Shown: one piece after another, positions 8,320-16,862 of the stretch | How the letters are laid out: the number at the start of each line of letters is the position of its first letter | Numbering within the stretch: the stretch's first letter is position 1 | Assembly (NCBI GenBank): GCA_963811055.1 | Contig: CAWEPQ010000014.1 | Coordinates: 124,001 to 188,000, forward strand | Direction: 5' to 3' | Origin: JACVRW01 sp963811055 | Lineage (GTDB): Bacteria; Actinomycetota; Thermoleophilia; Solirubrobacterales; Thermoleophilaceae | DNA: 64,000 nt | Made by a program: the position numbers and the translations under genes | Notes under the pieces: generated by a model | What the model saw: the letters and a program-made list of their open reading frames with translations, nothing else | The model's database searches: none | Told to the model about the DNA's origin: nothing

Positions 8320-10177
8320 GCTGGGCGCTCTCGTCGCTCGCGCTGCTTGCGCTCGCCGTCGCGGCGGGACTGGCCTGGTACGAGCACGAGCGGCCGTCGT
8401 CGCGAGTGCTTGCGCTGGTGGCGGCGATGGCGGCTCTGGCCGTGGTGGGCCGCCTCGCCTTCGCGGCGGTCCCGAACGTGAAGCCCACGACGGACATCGT
8501 CCTCTTCGCGGGCTACGCGCTCGGCGCGGCGCCGGGGTTCGCGGTGGGCGCGATCGCGGCGCTGGTGTCGAACGTCTTCCTCTCCCAGGGTCCGTGGACC
8601 GTGTGGCAGATGGCCGGCTGGGGTGCGGTCGGGGTGGGCGGGGCGCTGCTCGCGCGGACCCTGCGGGGGCGCGAGCCGAGCCGGCTCGGGCTGGCGCTCG
8701 TCTGCGGCGCCGCCGGCCTGGCGTTCGGCGCCTGGATGGACCTCTACCAGTGGACACTCGCCGCCCGCCAGGACCTCGACACGTATCTGGCCATCTCCCT
8801 CACCTCGCTGCCGTACAACCTCGCCCACGCGATCGGGAACGTGGGCTTCTCGCTCCTGCTCGGCCCGGCGTTCATCCGCGCGCTCACGCGCTACCGGCGC
8901 CGCTTCGACGTGCGCTGGCCGCTGCCGTCCGGCGCCACGGCGGCGCTGCTGGCGCTGGGGGTGTTGGGAGCGTGCGTGATGGCGTCGCCGGCCAACGCCG
9001 CGTCGCCCGCCGAGAGAGCCGAGCACTACCTGCGCGGGGCGCAGAACCGCGACGGCGGCTTTGGCGGCGCGCCTGGCCAGGAATCGGGTGTGCTGTTCAG
9101 CGGCTGGGCGGCGCTCGGGCTGGCCTCGGCGGGCCACAATCCGAGCGACGTTCGCCGCCACGGCCGCTCGCTATCCGCCTATGTGGCGCGCGCCGGGCGT
9201 GCGGAGCGCGACATCGGCGAGGTGGAGCGCACGGTGATGGTGCTGCGTGCGGCGGGACGCTCGGCTGGGAGCTTCGGCGGGCGCAACCTGCTCGGGGAGA
9301 TCACCGGCCGCCGGCGCCGCGACGGGTCGATCGGCAACTACGTGAGCTACACCGCGTTCGGGATCCTGGCGCTGAGGTCCGCGGGGCAGAGCGCCGGCGC
9401 GGCACGGTGGGCTGGCTCACCGGCTCGCAGAATCCCGACGGCGGCTTCGGCGTCGCGCGCTCGACTCAGAGCGACACCGACATGACCGGGGCGGCCCTCC
9501 AGGCGCTGGCGGTGACCGGCAGGTCGGGCGGGGCCGTGGCGCACCGCGCCGTGTCCTACCTGCGCGGGCAGCAGAACCGCGACGGCGGCTTCGGCCAGAT
9601 GGACGGCCGCGAGTCGAACTCCCAGTCCACGTCCTACGCGGTGCAGGGGCTGGTGGCGGTCCATGCGGCACCTGCGGCGGTCACGCGGGCGCTGACCTAC
9701 CTCCGGCGCCGCCAGGCCGGCGACGGGAGCGTGGCCTACTCCGCGTCGAGCACGCAGACCCCGGTGTGGGTCACCGCCCAGGCTCTGATGGCGCTGCGCC
9801 GCGCGCCGCTGCCGATCGCCACCGTGCCGCGCGCACCGAAGCCGGAGCCGGCGGACGCACCATCCAAAGCCACCGCCAAGCCGAAGGCGCAAGCCGAGAA
9901 GAAGCCCGCGAGCCCGACGCAGAGCACGGAGAAGCCCAAGGCACCGGACGCGCCGGCAGGAGGCGGAGGAGGCGAGTCGCCCAGCTCGGGCCAGGCCGAG
10001 ACCTCGCAGGGCGCCGGCAAGCCCACGGGCCTCGTGGTGGACGACGGGGGCGGCGAATCGGACGGCGGCGGCGTGCCGGCGTGGGTCATGGTCCTGGCCG
10101 CCACGGCGGTGATCGCCGCGCTCGTGCCGTTCCGCCGCCGGCTGCTGCGCTTGGCCCGCCGGCCCTCGGCTGATTGA
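8316..10177 (+). CDS. ECF S component fused to an alpha/alpha-toroid (QNxDGGFG repeat) domain; apparent frameshift
   Basis: The ATG at 8316 overlaps the ATPase stop. Residues 1 to about 225 form an ECF substrate-binding membrane domain with about six helices, including KPTTDIVLFAGYALGAAPGF and SNVFLSQGPWTVWQMAGWG. A hydrophobic stretch with an AxA-type site (CVMASPANA-ASPAE) follows, then a soluble domain of squalene-cyclase/prenyltransferase-type repeats: QNRDGGFGG, RRRRDGSIGNY, SQNPDGGFGVA, QQNRDGGFGQM, RRQAGDGSVAY. This fold is shared with the N-terminal alpha6/alpha6 barrel of transcobalamin. A Pro/Lys/Ala/Gly linker and a final membrane helix (VPAWVMVLAATAVIAAL) with an Arg-rich tail end the chain. 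The frame changes once near 9406: the first frame continues to 9485, and the second supplies the last two thirds of the toroid. One missing base restores a single chain of about 620 residues. Confidence 0.75.
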
Positions 10178-10185
10178 GTACCGGC

Positions 10186-10935
10186 ATGGCCGACCTTCCG
10201 GCTCACGCCGAGCGCCTCCGTGCCCTGCTGCTGGCTGACGAGCTGCTGGTGCTGGCCAACGTCTGGGACGTGTCCTCCGCGCAGCTGGTGGCCGGGCAGG
10301 GCCATCCCGCGCTCGCCACCGCCAGCGCGGCGGTCACCGCCTCGCTCGGATATCCGGACGACGACACGATCCCGCCCGGCGAGATGTTCGCCGCGGTGCG
10401 GCGCATCGCCTCGGCCGTGGACCTGCCGGTCACGGTGGACCTGGAGGCGGGATACGGGCTCGAGCCTGCCGAGCTCGTGGCAGGTCTGCTCGGCGCCGGG
10501 GGCGTCGGGATGAACCTGGAGGACACCGAACACCACGGCGACGGCGAGTTCGTGGACGCGGATGCCCAGGGAGCGCGGCTGGCCGCCGTCAAGGACGCGG
10601 GCCGCGCGGCGGGCACCGACGTGGTGCTGAACGCCCGGGTGGACACGCCGGATATCGGCGAGGCGCTGCGGCGCGCGCGCCTCTACGTGGAGGCCGGGGC
10701 CGACTGCGTGTATCCGATCAACCTGTCCGAGCCGGAGGACATCCGCTCGTTCGTCACGGATCTGGGGGCGCCGGTGAACGTGCTCGTCCGTCCGGGTTCG
10801 CCGACGTTCGCGGAGCTGCAGTCGTGGGGTGTGGCGCGGGTGAGCTTCGGACCCGGGCTGCAGCGCGTTGCCCTCGGCGCGCTGGAGCGCTTCCTCTCCA
10901 GCCTCGATCCCAGCGAGCCCGTCTACCGCACCTAG
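10186..10935 (+). CDS. Isocitrate lyase/PEP mutase-family enzyme
   Basis: 249 residues from the ATG at 10186; an in-frame TTG lies at 10174. Enzymes of this TIM-barrel superfamily make or break C-C or C-P bonds next to a carboxylate (isocitrate, methylisocitrate, oxaloacetate, phosphoenolpyruvate), using Mg2+. Visible hallmarks: LANVWDVSSAQLV near the start, TASAAVTASLGYPDDD, VDLEAGYG (metal/substrate loop), GGVGMNLEDTEH, and VVLNARVDT. The catalytic KKCGH-type Cys motif of true isocitrate or methylisocitrate lyases is not seen, so a PEP-mutase-like role such as phosphonopyruvate or oxaloacetate hydrolysis is more likely. It overlaps the convergent SDR gene by 4 bases. The exact substrate is unknown. 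Confidence 0.83.
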   Translation: MADLPAHAERLRALLLADELLVLANVWDVSSAQLVAGQGHPALATASAAVTASLGYPDDDTIPPGEMFAAVRRIASAVDLPVTVDLEAGYGLEPAELVAGLLGAGGVGMNLEDTEHHGDGEFVDADAQGARLAAVKDAGRAAGTDVVLNARVDTPDIGEALRRARLYVEAGADCVYPINLSEPEDIRSFVTDLGAPVNVLVRPGSPTFAELQSWGVARVSFGPGLQRVALGALERFLSSLDPSEPVYRT

Positions 10936-11759
10936 TTGAACGCGCGGGCGATCAGGCGGTCCATCAAGCGGTCCGGCACCCGCTTCGCGATCGCCCACTG
11001 GGACTTGGCGTCGCGGCCCACCACGTAGCGCGTCTTCGGGCGGTCGGCGGTCATCGCGGTGCCGATCACCTCGCCCACCTCGCTCGCCTCGATTCCGGTC
11101 CGCTCGGCGGTCTTGAGCGACTCTGCTCGCAGCGCCTCGATCATCGGCCCGTAGAGCTGCTGCGCCTCGGGTGGCATCGAGGCGGCCATCTCGTCGGCGC
11201 GCTCCGTGCCCTTCTTCCAGATCGGAGTCTTGACCCCACCGGGCTCGACCACGATCACATGCACGCCGTGGGGGCGCAGCTCGCGCCGCAGCGAGTCGCT
11301 GACTCCCTCGAGCCCGAACTTGGACGCGTGGTACGGACCCATCATCGGAAAGGCGATACGACCGCCGATCGAGGTCACGTTGACAATCCGCCCGCGAGCG
11401 GCGCGGAGCGCCCGCAGCACCGCCTGGGTGACCGCCACCTGTCCTATGAGGTTGACCTCGATCTGCTGGCGGAAGCTCTCGATGGGAAGGAACTCGAGCG
11501 GCCCGGCCACCGCGATACCGGCGTTGTTCACGAGGCCCGCCAGCGGCCGTTCCGCGAACTGGGCGCGCAGGGCCTCGATGTGGGCCGGGTCGGTCACGTC
11601 GAGCCTGACCGCGTCGAGCCCGGCCGCCTTGAGCCGGTCCTCGTCCTCGTCCTTGCGGACGCCGGCCACCACGTCGAACCCAAGTCCGGCCAGGTGCAGC
11701 GCGGCGGCTTCGCCGATTCCGGTCGACGCGCCGGTCACGAGCACGGTTCCGCTCGCCAT
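10932..11759 (-). CDS. Short-chain dehydrogenase/reductase
   Basis: 275 residues. Classical SDR NAD(P)-dependent oxidoreductase: glycine-rich VTGASTGIGEAAALHLAG at residues 8-25, DVTD after the third strand, NNAGIAV near 86, catalytic Ser in NVTSIGGRI and catalytic Tyr/Lys in YHASKFGLEG near 153-157. The family acts on many alcohol, ketone or lipid substrates and the substrate here cannot be told. The ATG start at 11759 is preceded by AAAAGGAGAGCT, a strong ribosome-binding site at proper spacing. A TTGACA sits further upstream on this strand (about 11795). It is divergent from the nitroreductase and convergent with the PEP-mutase-like gene. Confidence 0.88.
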   Translation of the reverse strand: MASGTVLVTGASTGIGEAAALHLAGLGFDVVAGVRKDEDEDRLKAAGLDAVRLDVTDPAHIEALRAQFAERPLAGLVNNAGIAVAGPLEFLPIESFRQQIEVNLIGQVAVTQAVLRALRAARGRIVNVTSIGGRIAFPMMGPYHASKFGLEGVSDSLRRELRPHGVHVIVVEPGGVKTPIWKKGTERADEMAASMPPEAQQLYGPMIEALRAESLKTAERTGIEASEVGEVIGTAMTADRPKTRYVVGRDAKSQWAIAKRVPDRLMDRLIARAFN

Positions 11760-11815
11760 CAGCTCTCCTTTTCGCTTGCGAGTCCGCTGTCAACCTATCC
11801 GGTAGCGTCGATGCG

Positions 11816-12325
11816 GTGGAACTCGAGACGGCCATCCGCACCCGGCGGACCCACAAGGCGTATGGGCCCGATCCGGTGGATCGGGAGACGCTCGAGGAGC
11901 TGCTCGAGCTGGCCCGCTGGGCGCCCAACCACCACCTGACGAACCCATGGCGCTTCCGCGTCCTTGGCCCGGAGTCGCTCGCGCGCCTGAAGGAGGCGGC
12001 CGGTGCGGAGGCGGGTGCCAAGCTCGACCGCGCTCCCACGCTGGTGGCGGCCTCCGTCACGCAGTCCGGCGACCCGGTTCAGGACGACGAGGATCTCTGC
12101 GCGGCCGCGGTGGCCACCTACATCGTGCTCCTCGGCGCCCACGCGCGAGGCCTGGGGGGCTATTGGCGCACCCCGGCCGTGCTGCGCTCGGCCGAAGGCC
12201 GCGAGGCCGTGGGCGTGGAGGCGGGCGAGCGGGTGCTCGGGCTGATCCATCTCGGCGCGCCGCGCCAGGAGAAGGAGCCGCCTGAGCGCCTTGCCCCCGG
12301 CGAGTTCGTAACGTTCCTGCCGTGA
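11816..12325 (+). CDS. Nitroreductase-family flavoprotein
   Basis: 169 residues from GTG (MELETAIRTRRTHKAYGPDP). Nitroreductase-fold proteins bind FMN and reduce nitro compounds, quinones or other acceptors with NAD(P)H. The N-terminal AIRTRRTHKAYGPDPV matches the FMN-phosphate Arg/Ser region, LLELARWAPNHHLTNPWRF is the family helix with the WAPNHH motif, and GLGGYWRTPAV is the C-terminal flavin contact. It is short for the family but has all three parts. Its stop overlaps the glpD start (GTGA), so it may be the first gene of the 11.8-17.7 kb run. Substrate unknown. Confidence 0.85.
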   Translation: MELETAIRTRRTHKAYGPDPVDRETLEELLELARWAPNHHLTNPWRFRVLGPESLARLKEAAGAEAGAKLDRAPTLVAASVTQSGDPVQDDEDLCAAAVATYIVLLGAHARGLGGYWRTPAVLRSAEGREAVGVEAGERVLGLIHLGAPRQEKEPPERLAPGEFVTFLP

Positions 12326-13998
12326 TTCCGCGCGCCGACGCACTGGCGGCCCTGGAGCGCGACCCCTATGACGTGGTGGTGGTCGGCGGGGGAATCACCG
12401 GGGCGGGGGTGGCCCTCGATGCCGCCTCGCGCGGCTACAGCGTCGCCCTCCTCGAGCGCAGCGACTTCGCGTCGGGCACGTCGAGCCGCTCGTCCAAGCT
12501 GATCCACGGCGGCCTGCGCTATCTCCAGAACTTCGACCTAGGGCTGGTGCGCGAGGCCCTGCTGGAGCGCTCCCAGCTGGTCAAGCTCGCGCCGCACCTG
12601 GTCAAGCCGCTTCCCTTCCTTGTGCCCAGCTTCGGCGGCAAGCGGCCCGACCGGCTGCTCGGCATGGGACTCAACATGTACGACGCCATGAGCTGGCGCC
12701 GCGGGCGCGACGAGGACATCGAGTGGAGCCCCGCGCGCCATCGCACCGTCGACGGGCCCGAGACCGTGCGGATGCTGCCGGCGCTGGCCGGGCGCGAGCC
12801 CACCGCGGCGTACCTCTTCTACGACTGCCAGACCGACGACGTGCGCCTGGTGCTGACGGTGCTCGGCGAGGCCGAGCGCTTCGGCGCGGTGCTGGCCAAC
12901 GGGTGCGAGGTCACCGGGCTGGTGGAGCGCGACGGGCGGGCGGCCGGCGTGCTCGTGAGGGATGCCGACGGCGGCGGCGAGTTCGAGGTGGCCGCCACGA
13001 ACGTGGTCAACGCCACCGGGGTGTGGGCCGACCGGATCCGCCCCGACGAGCTGTACCGGGAGGAGGAGGTCCCGCGCATCCGGCCCAGCCGCGGCACTCA
13101 CGTGATCCTGTCGCGCGATTCGCTCGCGGTGGACGCCGGAGTGATCGTGCCGGCCGCCGGCGGGCGCACGGTGTTCGTGCTCCCGTGGCTCGGGCGCACG
13201 CTGGTGGGCACCACCGACAACGACTACGAGGAGCGCGACCTCGACCATGTGCCCGCCTCGGGTGCCGACGTGGAGTACCTGCTCGACGCCGTCAACTCGT
13301 TCTTCGCGACCGACATCGGCGCCGAGGAGCTGGTGGGCGCCTACGCGGGGGTGCGCCCGCTGATCTCGACCGGGGACCCGAAGAAGTCGGTGGACATCTC
13401 CCGCAAGGCCGAGCTCTACGAGACCAGCTCCGGCCTCGTGACCATCACCGGCGGCAAGCTCACCACGTGGCGGCGGATGGCCAAGATGGCGGTGGACCGG
13501 CTGGTGGAGCGTGAGGGGCGCGACGCGCCCTGCCGCACGCATGAGATCCCGCTCGGGCTTCCGATCGAGCCGGATGCGCTCCAGGCCGTTTCCGGAGTGG
13601 ACGAGGCCAGCCGCGCCCACCTCGTGGGGCGCTACGGCCACGCGGCGCACGAGGTGATGGAGATGGCGGCCGGGGACCCGGCGCTCGCGGAGCGAGTGAG
13701 CCCGGCGCTGCCCGACCTGGTGGCGGAGGCGGCCTTCGCGGCCCGGCGCGAGCAGGTGCTGTCGCTCTCGGACGTGCTGCTGCGCCGAACCCGCCTGGGG
13801 CTCCTCGATGCTCGCGAGCTCGCGGCCCCGGGCGCCGACGGCACCGTGCGGGCCGCCCGCGCCGTGGCCGGGGAGCTCGGGTGGAGCGACGAGCGGGTGC
13901 AGGCGGAGCTGGCCGGCTGGCGCAAGGTGGCGCTCGCGGAGGGGCTCGTGCCGACGGCGCCGGCGGAGGCGCTCGAGGCGCCGGAGGAGGCCGCGTGA
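12322..13998 (+). CDS. glpD: FAD-dependent glycerol-3-phosphate dehydrogenase
   Basis: 558 residues, GTG start overlapping the previous stop. The enzyme oxidises sn-glycerol 3-phosphate to dihydroxyacetone phosphate at the membrane and passes electrons to quinone. The N-terminal Rossmann motif VVVGGGITGAGVALDAASRG binds FAD; SGTSSRSSKLIHGGLRYLQ is the GlpD signature; RGTHVILS and LVGTTDNDYEE are substrate-domain motifs; ITGGKLTTWRRMA closes the FAD site. A C-terminal helical domain (about residues 410-540) is present, so the length is normal. It is first in a chain with folP, overlapping it by 4 bases. It links glycerol or phospholipid metabolism to triose phosphates, which may matter for the phosphoglycerate genes downstream. 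Confidence 0.93.
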   Translation: MIPRADALAALERDPYDVVVVGGGITGAGVALDAASRGYSVALLERSDFASGTSSRSSKLIHGGLRYLQNFDLGLVREALLERSQLVKLAPHLVKPLPFLVPSFGGKRPDRLLGMGLNMYDAMSWRRGRDEDIEWSPARHRTVDGPETVRMLPALAGREPTAAYLFYDCQTDDVRLVLTVLGEAERFGAVLANGCEVTGLVERDGRAAGVLVRDADGGGEFEVAATNVVNATGVWADRIRPDELYREEEVPRIRPSRGTHVILSRDSLAVDAGVIVPAAGGRTVFVLPWLGRTLVGTTDNDYEERDLDHVPASGADVEYLLDAVNSFFATDIGAEELVGAYAGVRPLISTGDPKKSVDISRKAELYETSSGLVTITGGKLTTWRRMAKMAVDRLVEREGRDAPCRTHEIPLGLPIEPDALQAVSGVDEASRAHLVGRYGHAAHEVMEMAAGDPALAERVSPALPDLVAEAAFAARREQVLSLSDVLLRRTRLGLLDARELAAPGADGTVRAARAVAGELGWSDERVQAELAGWRKVALAEGLVPTAPAEALEAPEEAA

Positions 13999-14882
13999 GC
14001 GCGGACCGGCTGACGCTGCGCGGGCGCACGCTCTCGCTCGAGGAGCCCGTGCTCATGGGGATCGTGAACGCCACGCCCGACTCTTTCTCAGACGCCCAGC
14101 GGCCCAAGACCCTCAACGAGCTGGTGGAGCTGGCCCAGCGCCTGACGGCGGAGGGCGCCGAGTTGATCGACGTGGGCGGCGAGTCCGGCCGCACTGACAG
14201 GCCCGCGGTGCCGGTGGACGAGGAGATCGTGCGCGTCGTGCCGCTCGTGGAGCGGCTGGCCACGGGTGGGCTCACGGTCTCGGTGGACACGTGGCGAGCG
14301 CCGGTGGCGCGTGCCGCGCTGGCGGCGGGCGCGGCGATGATCAACGATGTGAGCGGGCTATCCGAGCCCGAGCTGGCCGACGCCTGCGCGCGGAGCGGCG
14401 CGGCGCTGGTGGTCACCCACACCCGGGCGGCTCCCAAGCTGAAGGCCTATCCCGACTACGACGACGTGGTGGACGACGTGATCGGGCTGCTGTCCGAGCG
14501 CTCGGCGGAGGCGCGCAGCCGCGGCGTGGCCGACGAGCAGATCGTGCTCGACCCCGGCGTGGACCTGGCCAAGACCCCGGCCGAGTCGGTCACCGTCCTG
14601 CGCCGGCTCGACGAGGTGCGCGCGCTCGGCCGCCCACTGCTGCTGGCCCTGTCGCGAAAGGACTTCATAGGGGTGATCACCGAGCGCCCGCCGTCGCAGC
14701 GGCTGGCCGGCACGCTGGCGGCGGTGGGGGCCGTGGCCGACGGGGTTGGGTCCATCCTGCGAGTGCACGACGTGGCCGCGGTGCGCGACTACCTCGCCGT
14801 GCGCGCCGCGCTGCGCGGCGAAGTGGAGCTGTCGCAGGAGACGCGCCTGCCCGACGAGCTGCGCCGGGAGCCGGCGGTGTGA
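13995..14882 (+). CDS. folP: Dihydropteroate synthase
   Basis: 295 residues from the GTG at 13995, which overlaps the glpD stop (GTGA). It condenses 4-aminobenzoate with hydroxymethyl-dihydropterin pyrophosphate in folate synthesis. The motifs are GIVNATPDSFSDA at residues 19-31, LIDVGGESGRTDRP (the family usually has GGESTRPG, so the Thr is replaced by Gly here), SVDTWRAPVARAAL, INDVSGL and LALSRKDFIGVITERP with the pterin-phosphate-binding Ser-Arg-Lys. The Thr-to-Gly change in the loop that contacts aminobenzoate is worth noting and leaves open that this is a FolP paralogue. No other folate gene is visible next to it. Confidence 0.88.
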   Translation: MSADRLTLRGRTLSLEEPVLMGIVNATPDSFSDAQRPKTLNELVELAQRLTAEGAELIDVGGESGRTDRPAVPVDEEIVRVVPLVERLATGGLTVSVDTWRAPVARAALAAGAAMINDVSGLSEPELADACARSGAALVVTHTRAAPKLKAYPDYDDVVDDVIGLLSERSAEARSRGVADEQIVLDPGVDLAKTPAESVTVLRRLDEVRALGRPLLLALSRKDFIGVITERPPSQRLAGTLAAVGAVADGVGSILRVHDVAAVRDYLAVRAALRGEVELSQETRLPDELRREPAV

Positions 14883-15670
14883 ATCCGTTCCGGATAGCCC
14901 AGCTCTCCGACATCCACTGCGGCTCGCCGCACTTCGTGCCCGAGCTGCTCGTGCAGGCGATCGACGAGGTGAACGAGCTCTGCCCGGACGTGGTGGTGAT
15001 CTCGGGTGACCTCACCAACGACGGCTTCCGCGGCGAGTACGAGCTGGCCGCGGAGTACCTCGGCCGGATTTCCTGCGAGCGGATGATCGTGATCCCGGGC
15101 AACCACGACTCGCGCAACGTCGGCTACGTGCACTTCGAGGAGCTCTTCGGCGAGCGCCGCTCGGAGCTCCACGTCACCGGCGTGTCGATCCTGGCCGTGG
15201 ACTCCACGGAGCCCGACCTCGACCACGGGGTGATCGGGCGCGGGCGCTACGAGTGGATTGGCGAGCGCTTCGGCTCCCAGGAGGCCTACCTGCGGGTCTT
15301 CGTGCTCCACCACCACCTGCTGCCGGTGCCCGGCACCGGGCGCGAGCGCAACATCGTGCACGACGCGGGCGACACGCTCGAGACGCTCCAGCGCGCCGGA
15401 GTGCACCTGGTGCTGTCCGGGCACAAGCACGTGCCCTACGCGTGGCGGCTCGAGGACCTGTTCGTGGTCAACGCCGGCACGGTCTCCACGACCCGACTGA
15501 GGGGCAAGGGAAAGCCCTGTTACAACGTGGTGGAGGCGTCCCCGGAGCGCGTGCGCGTGCTCCGCCGGACACCGGGTCAGGAAGAGGAGGACGCGATCCT
15601 GTCGTTCGACCCGCGCACCTACGAGTACGAGAAGGACTCGTCGCTGCGTGGCGAGACGGCCCGCGGCTGA
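14879..15670 (+). CDS. Calcineurin-like metallophosphoesterase
   Basis: 263 residues, GTG start overlapping folP (GTGA). Two-metal phosphoesterase fold of the CpdA/Icc type. All five metal motifs are present: QLSDIHCGSP (D, H) at residues 8-17, GDLTND near 44, IPGNHDSRN near 75, HHHLLPVPG near 145, and SGHKHVPYAW near 180. The family includes cyclic-nucleotide phosphodiesterases, UDP-sugar hydrolases and phospholipid or nucleotide phosphatases. Placed directly ahead of a cyclic 2,3-diphosphoglycerate synthetase and 2-phosphoglycerate kinase, it could act on a cyclic or bis-phosphorylated glycerate, but that is only a context-based guess. Confidence 0.87.
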   Translation: MNPFRIAQLSDIHCGSPHFVPELLVQAIDEVNELCPDVVVISGDLTNDGFRGEYELAAEYLGRISCERMIVIPGNHDSRNVGYVHFEELFGERRSELHVTGVSILAVDSTEPDLDHGVIGRGRYEWIGERFGSQEAYLRVFVLHHHLLPVPGTGRERNIVHDAGDTLETLQRAGVHLVLSGHKHVPYAWRLEDLFVVNAGTVSTTRLRGKGKPCYNVVEASPERVRVLRRTPGQEEEDAILSFDPRTYEYEKDSSLRGETARG

Positions 15671-15671
15671 G

Positions 15672-16862
15672 GTGCCCGAAGGCCCCGTCATCGCCCTCAT
15701 CGACGGCGAGCACCATCCGGGGGCGGTTATGGACGCGCTCGACCGGCTCGACGCCGAGCGCGGGTTGGCGGGCGTGGTCTTCTGCGGCGGCGAGGAGAAG
15801 CTCGGCGCGGCCCCGCTCGACGAGCTCTACGGACGGCCGGTCGACGTGGACGCGCCCGCCGCGCTGAGGAGGCTCGCGCCGGACGCGAGCGCGGTCGTGG
15901 ACCTGGCCGACGAGCCGGTGCTCGATGCGAGCCGGAGGTTCGCGTACGCATCGCTGGCGCTCCACCTCGGCCTCGTCTACGAGCTGCCGGGAGCCCGGCT
16001 CGACCCGCCGGCCTACGCCGAGGTGCCCGGCGACGCGGCCAAGCTCGCCGTGATCGGCACCGGCAAGCGCACCGGGAAGACGGCCGTGGCCGGCCACTGG
16101 GCGTCGCTGCTGCGCGACCACGGGGCCAACCCGGTGATGGTCTGCATGGGCCGCGGCGGCCCGGCGGAGCCACGCTCGGCGCCCGCGGGGATGGGCCTCG
16201 CGGAGCTGCTCGAGATCGACGCGCGCGGCGAGCATGCCGCCTCGGACTACCTCGAGGACGCGGTGCTGGCGGGCGTGCCCACGGTCGGCTGCCGGCGCGT
16301 GGGAGGAGGCCTCACCGGCCAGCCCGCCGAGTCCAACGTGCTCGACGGGGCCGCCCTGGCGGCCTCGATGGACCCGGGGACGATCCTGTTCGAGGGCTCC
16401 GGCGCCTGCATCCCGCCGGTGGCGGTCGATCGCACCGTGTGCGTGGTCGGGGCTGGGACGCCCGAGCCCTTCGCGGAGTACCGGATCCTTCGCGCGGACC
16501 TCGTCCTGGCGGCCGAGGGCGCCGCCGCGCCTGACGGCGCGGTGCGGTTCTCGATGGCGCCCGAGCCGGCAGAGCCCGTGCCGGACGGGGCCCGGGTGGC
16601 TCTGTTCACCACCGGCGCGGAGAGCTGTGAGGGGGTGGAGCCGCTGGTGGCGTCCACCAACCTGGCACGCAGGGACCGGCTGGCCGAGGACCTGGACCGG
16701 GCCGCCGCGGCCGGCTGCGACCTCTACCTGACGGAGCTCAAGGCGGCGGCGATCCGCACGGTGGCGCGCCGCGCGGCCACGGAGGGAGCGCGCGTGGCCT
16801 TCGTCCGCAACCGGCCCGTCGGCGTGGACGAGGCCCTGCTCGAGGTGTGGGGCGATGGCTGA
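15672..16862 (+). CDS. cpgS: Cyclic 2,3-diphosphoglycerate synthetase-like ATPase
   Basis: 396 residues from the GTG at 15672, one base after the previous stop; an in-frame GTG at 15648 would overlap it. The cpgS enzyme described from methanogens forms the intramolecular phosphoanhydride of cDPG from 2,3-diphosphoglycerate and ATP. The N-terminal third (IALIDGEHHPGAVMDALDRL) matches that family's opening domain. A P-loop domain follows: VIGTGKRTGKTAVAGHWASL near residues 127-146, MVCMGRGGPAEP, TILFEGSGACIPPVAVDRT, and VASTNLARRDRL. The gene is followed, with an 8-base overlap, by 2-phosphoglycerate kinase, the enzyme that makes 2,3-DPG. The pair is strong evidence for the pathway. Product formation in this organism is inferred. 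Confidence 0.83.
   Translation: MPEGPVIALIDGEHHPGAVMDALDRLDAERGLAGVVFCGGEEKLGAAPLDELYGRPVDVDAPAALRRLAPDASAVVDLADEPVLDASRRFAYASLALHLGLVYELPGARLDPPAYAEVPGDAAKLAVIGTGKRTGKTAVAGHWASLLRDHGANPVMVCMGRGGPAEPRSAPAGMGLAELLEIDARGEHAASDYLEDAVLAGVPTVGCRRVGGGLTGQPAESNVLDGAALAASMDPGTILFEGSGACIPPVAVDRTVCVVGAGTPEPFAEYRILRADLVLAAEGAAAPDGAVRFSMAPEPAEPVPDGARVALFTTGAESCEGVEPLVASTNLARRDRLAEDLDRAAAAGCDLYLTELKAAAIRTVARRAATEGARVAFVRNRPVGVDEALLEVWGDG

Noticed and set aside
13881..13994. N-terminal extension of folP from an in-frame start at 13881
   Set aside because: The extra residues are Gly/Ala/Arg-rich and overlap glpD by 118 bases; the GTG at 13995 gives the normal DHPS N-terminus and GTGA coupling.
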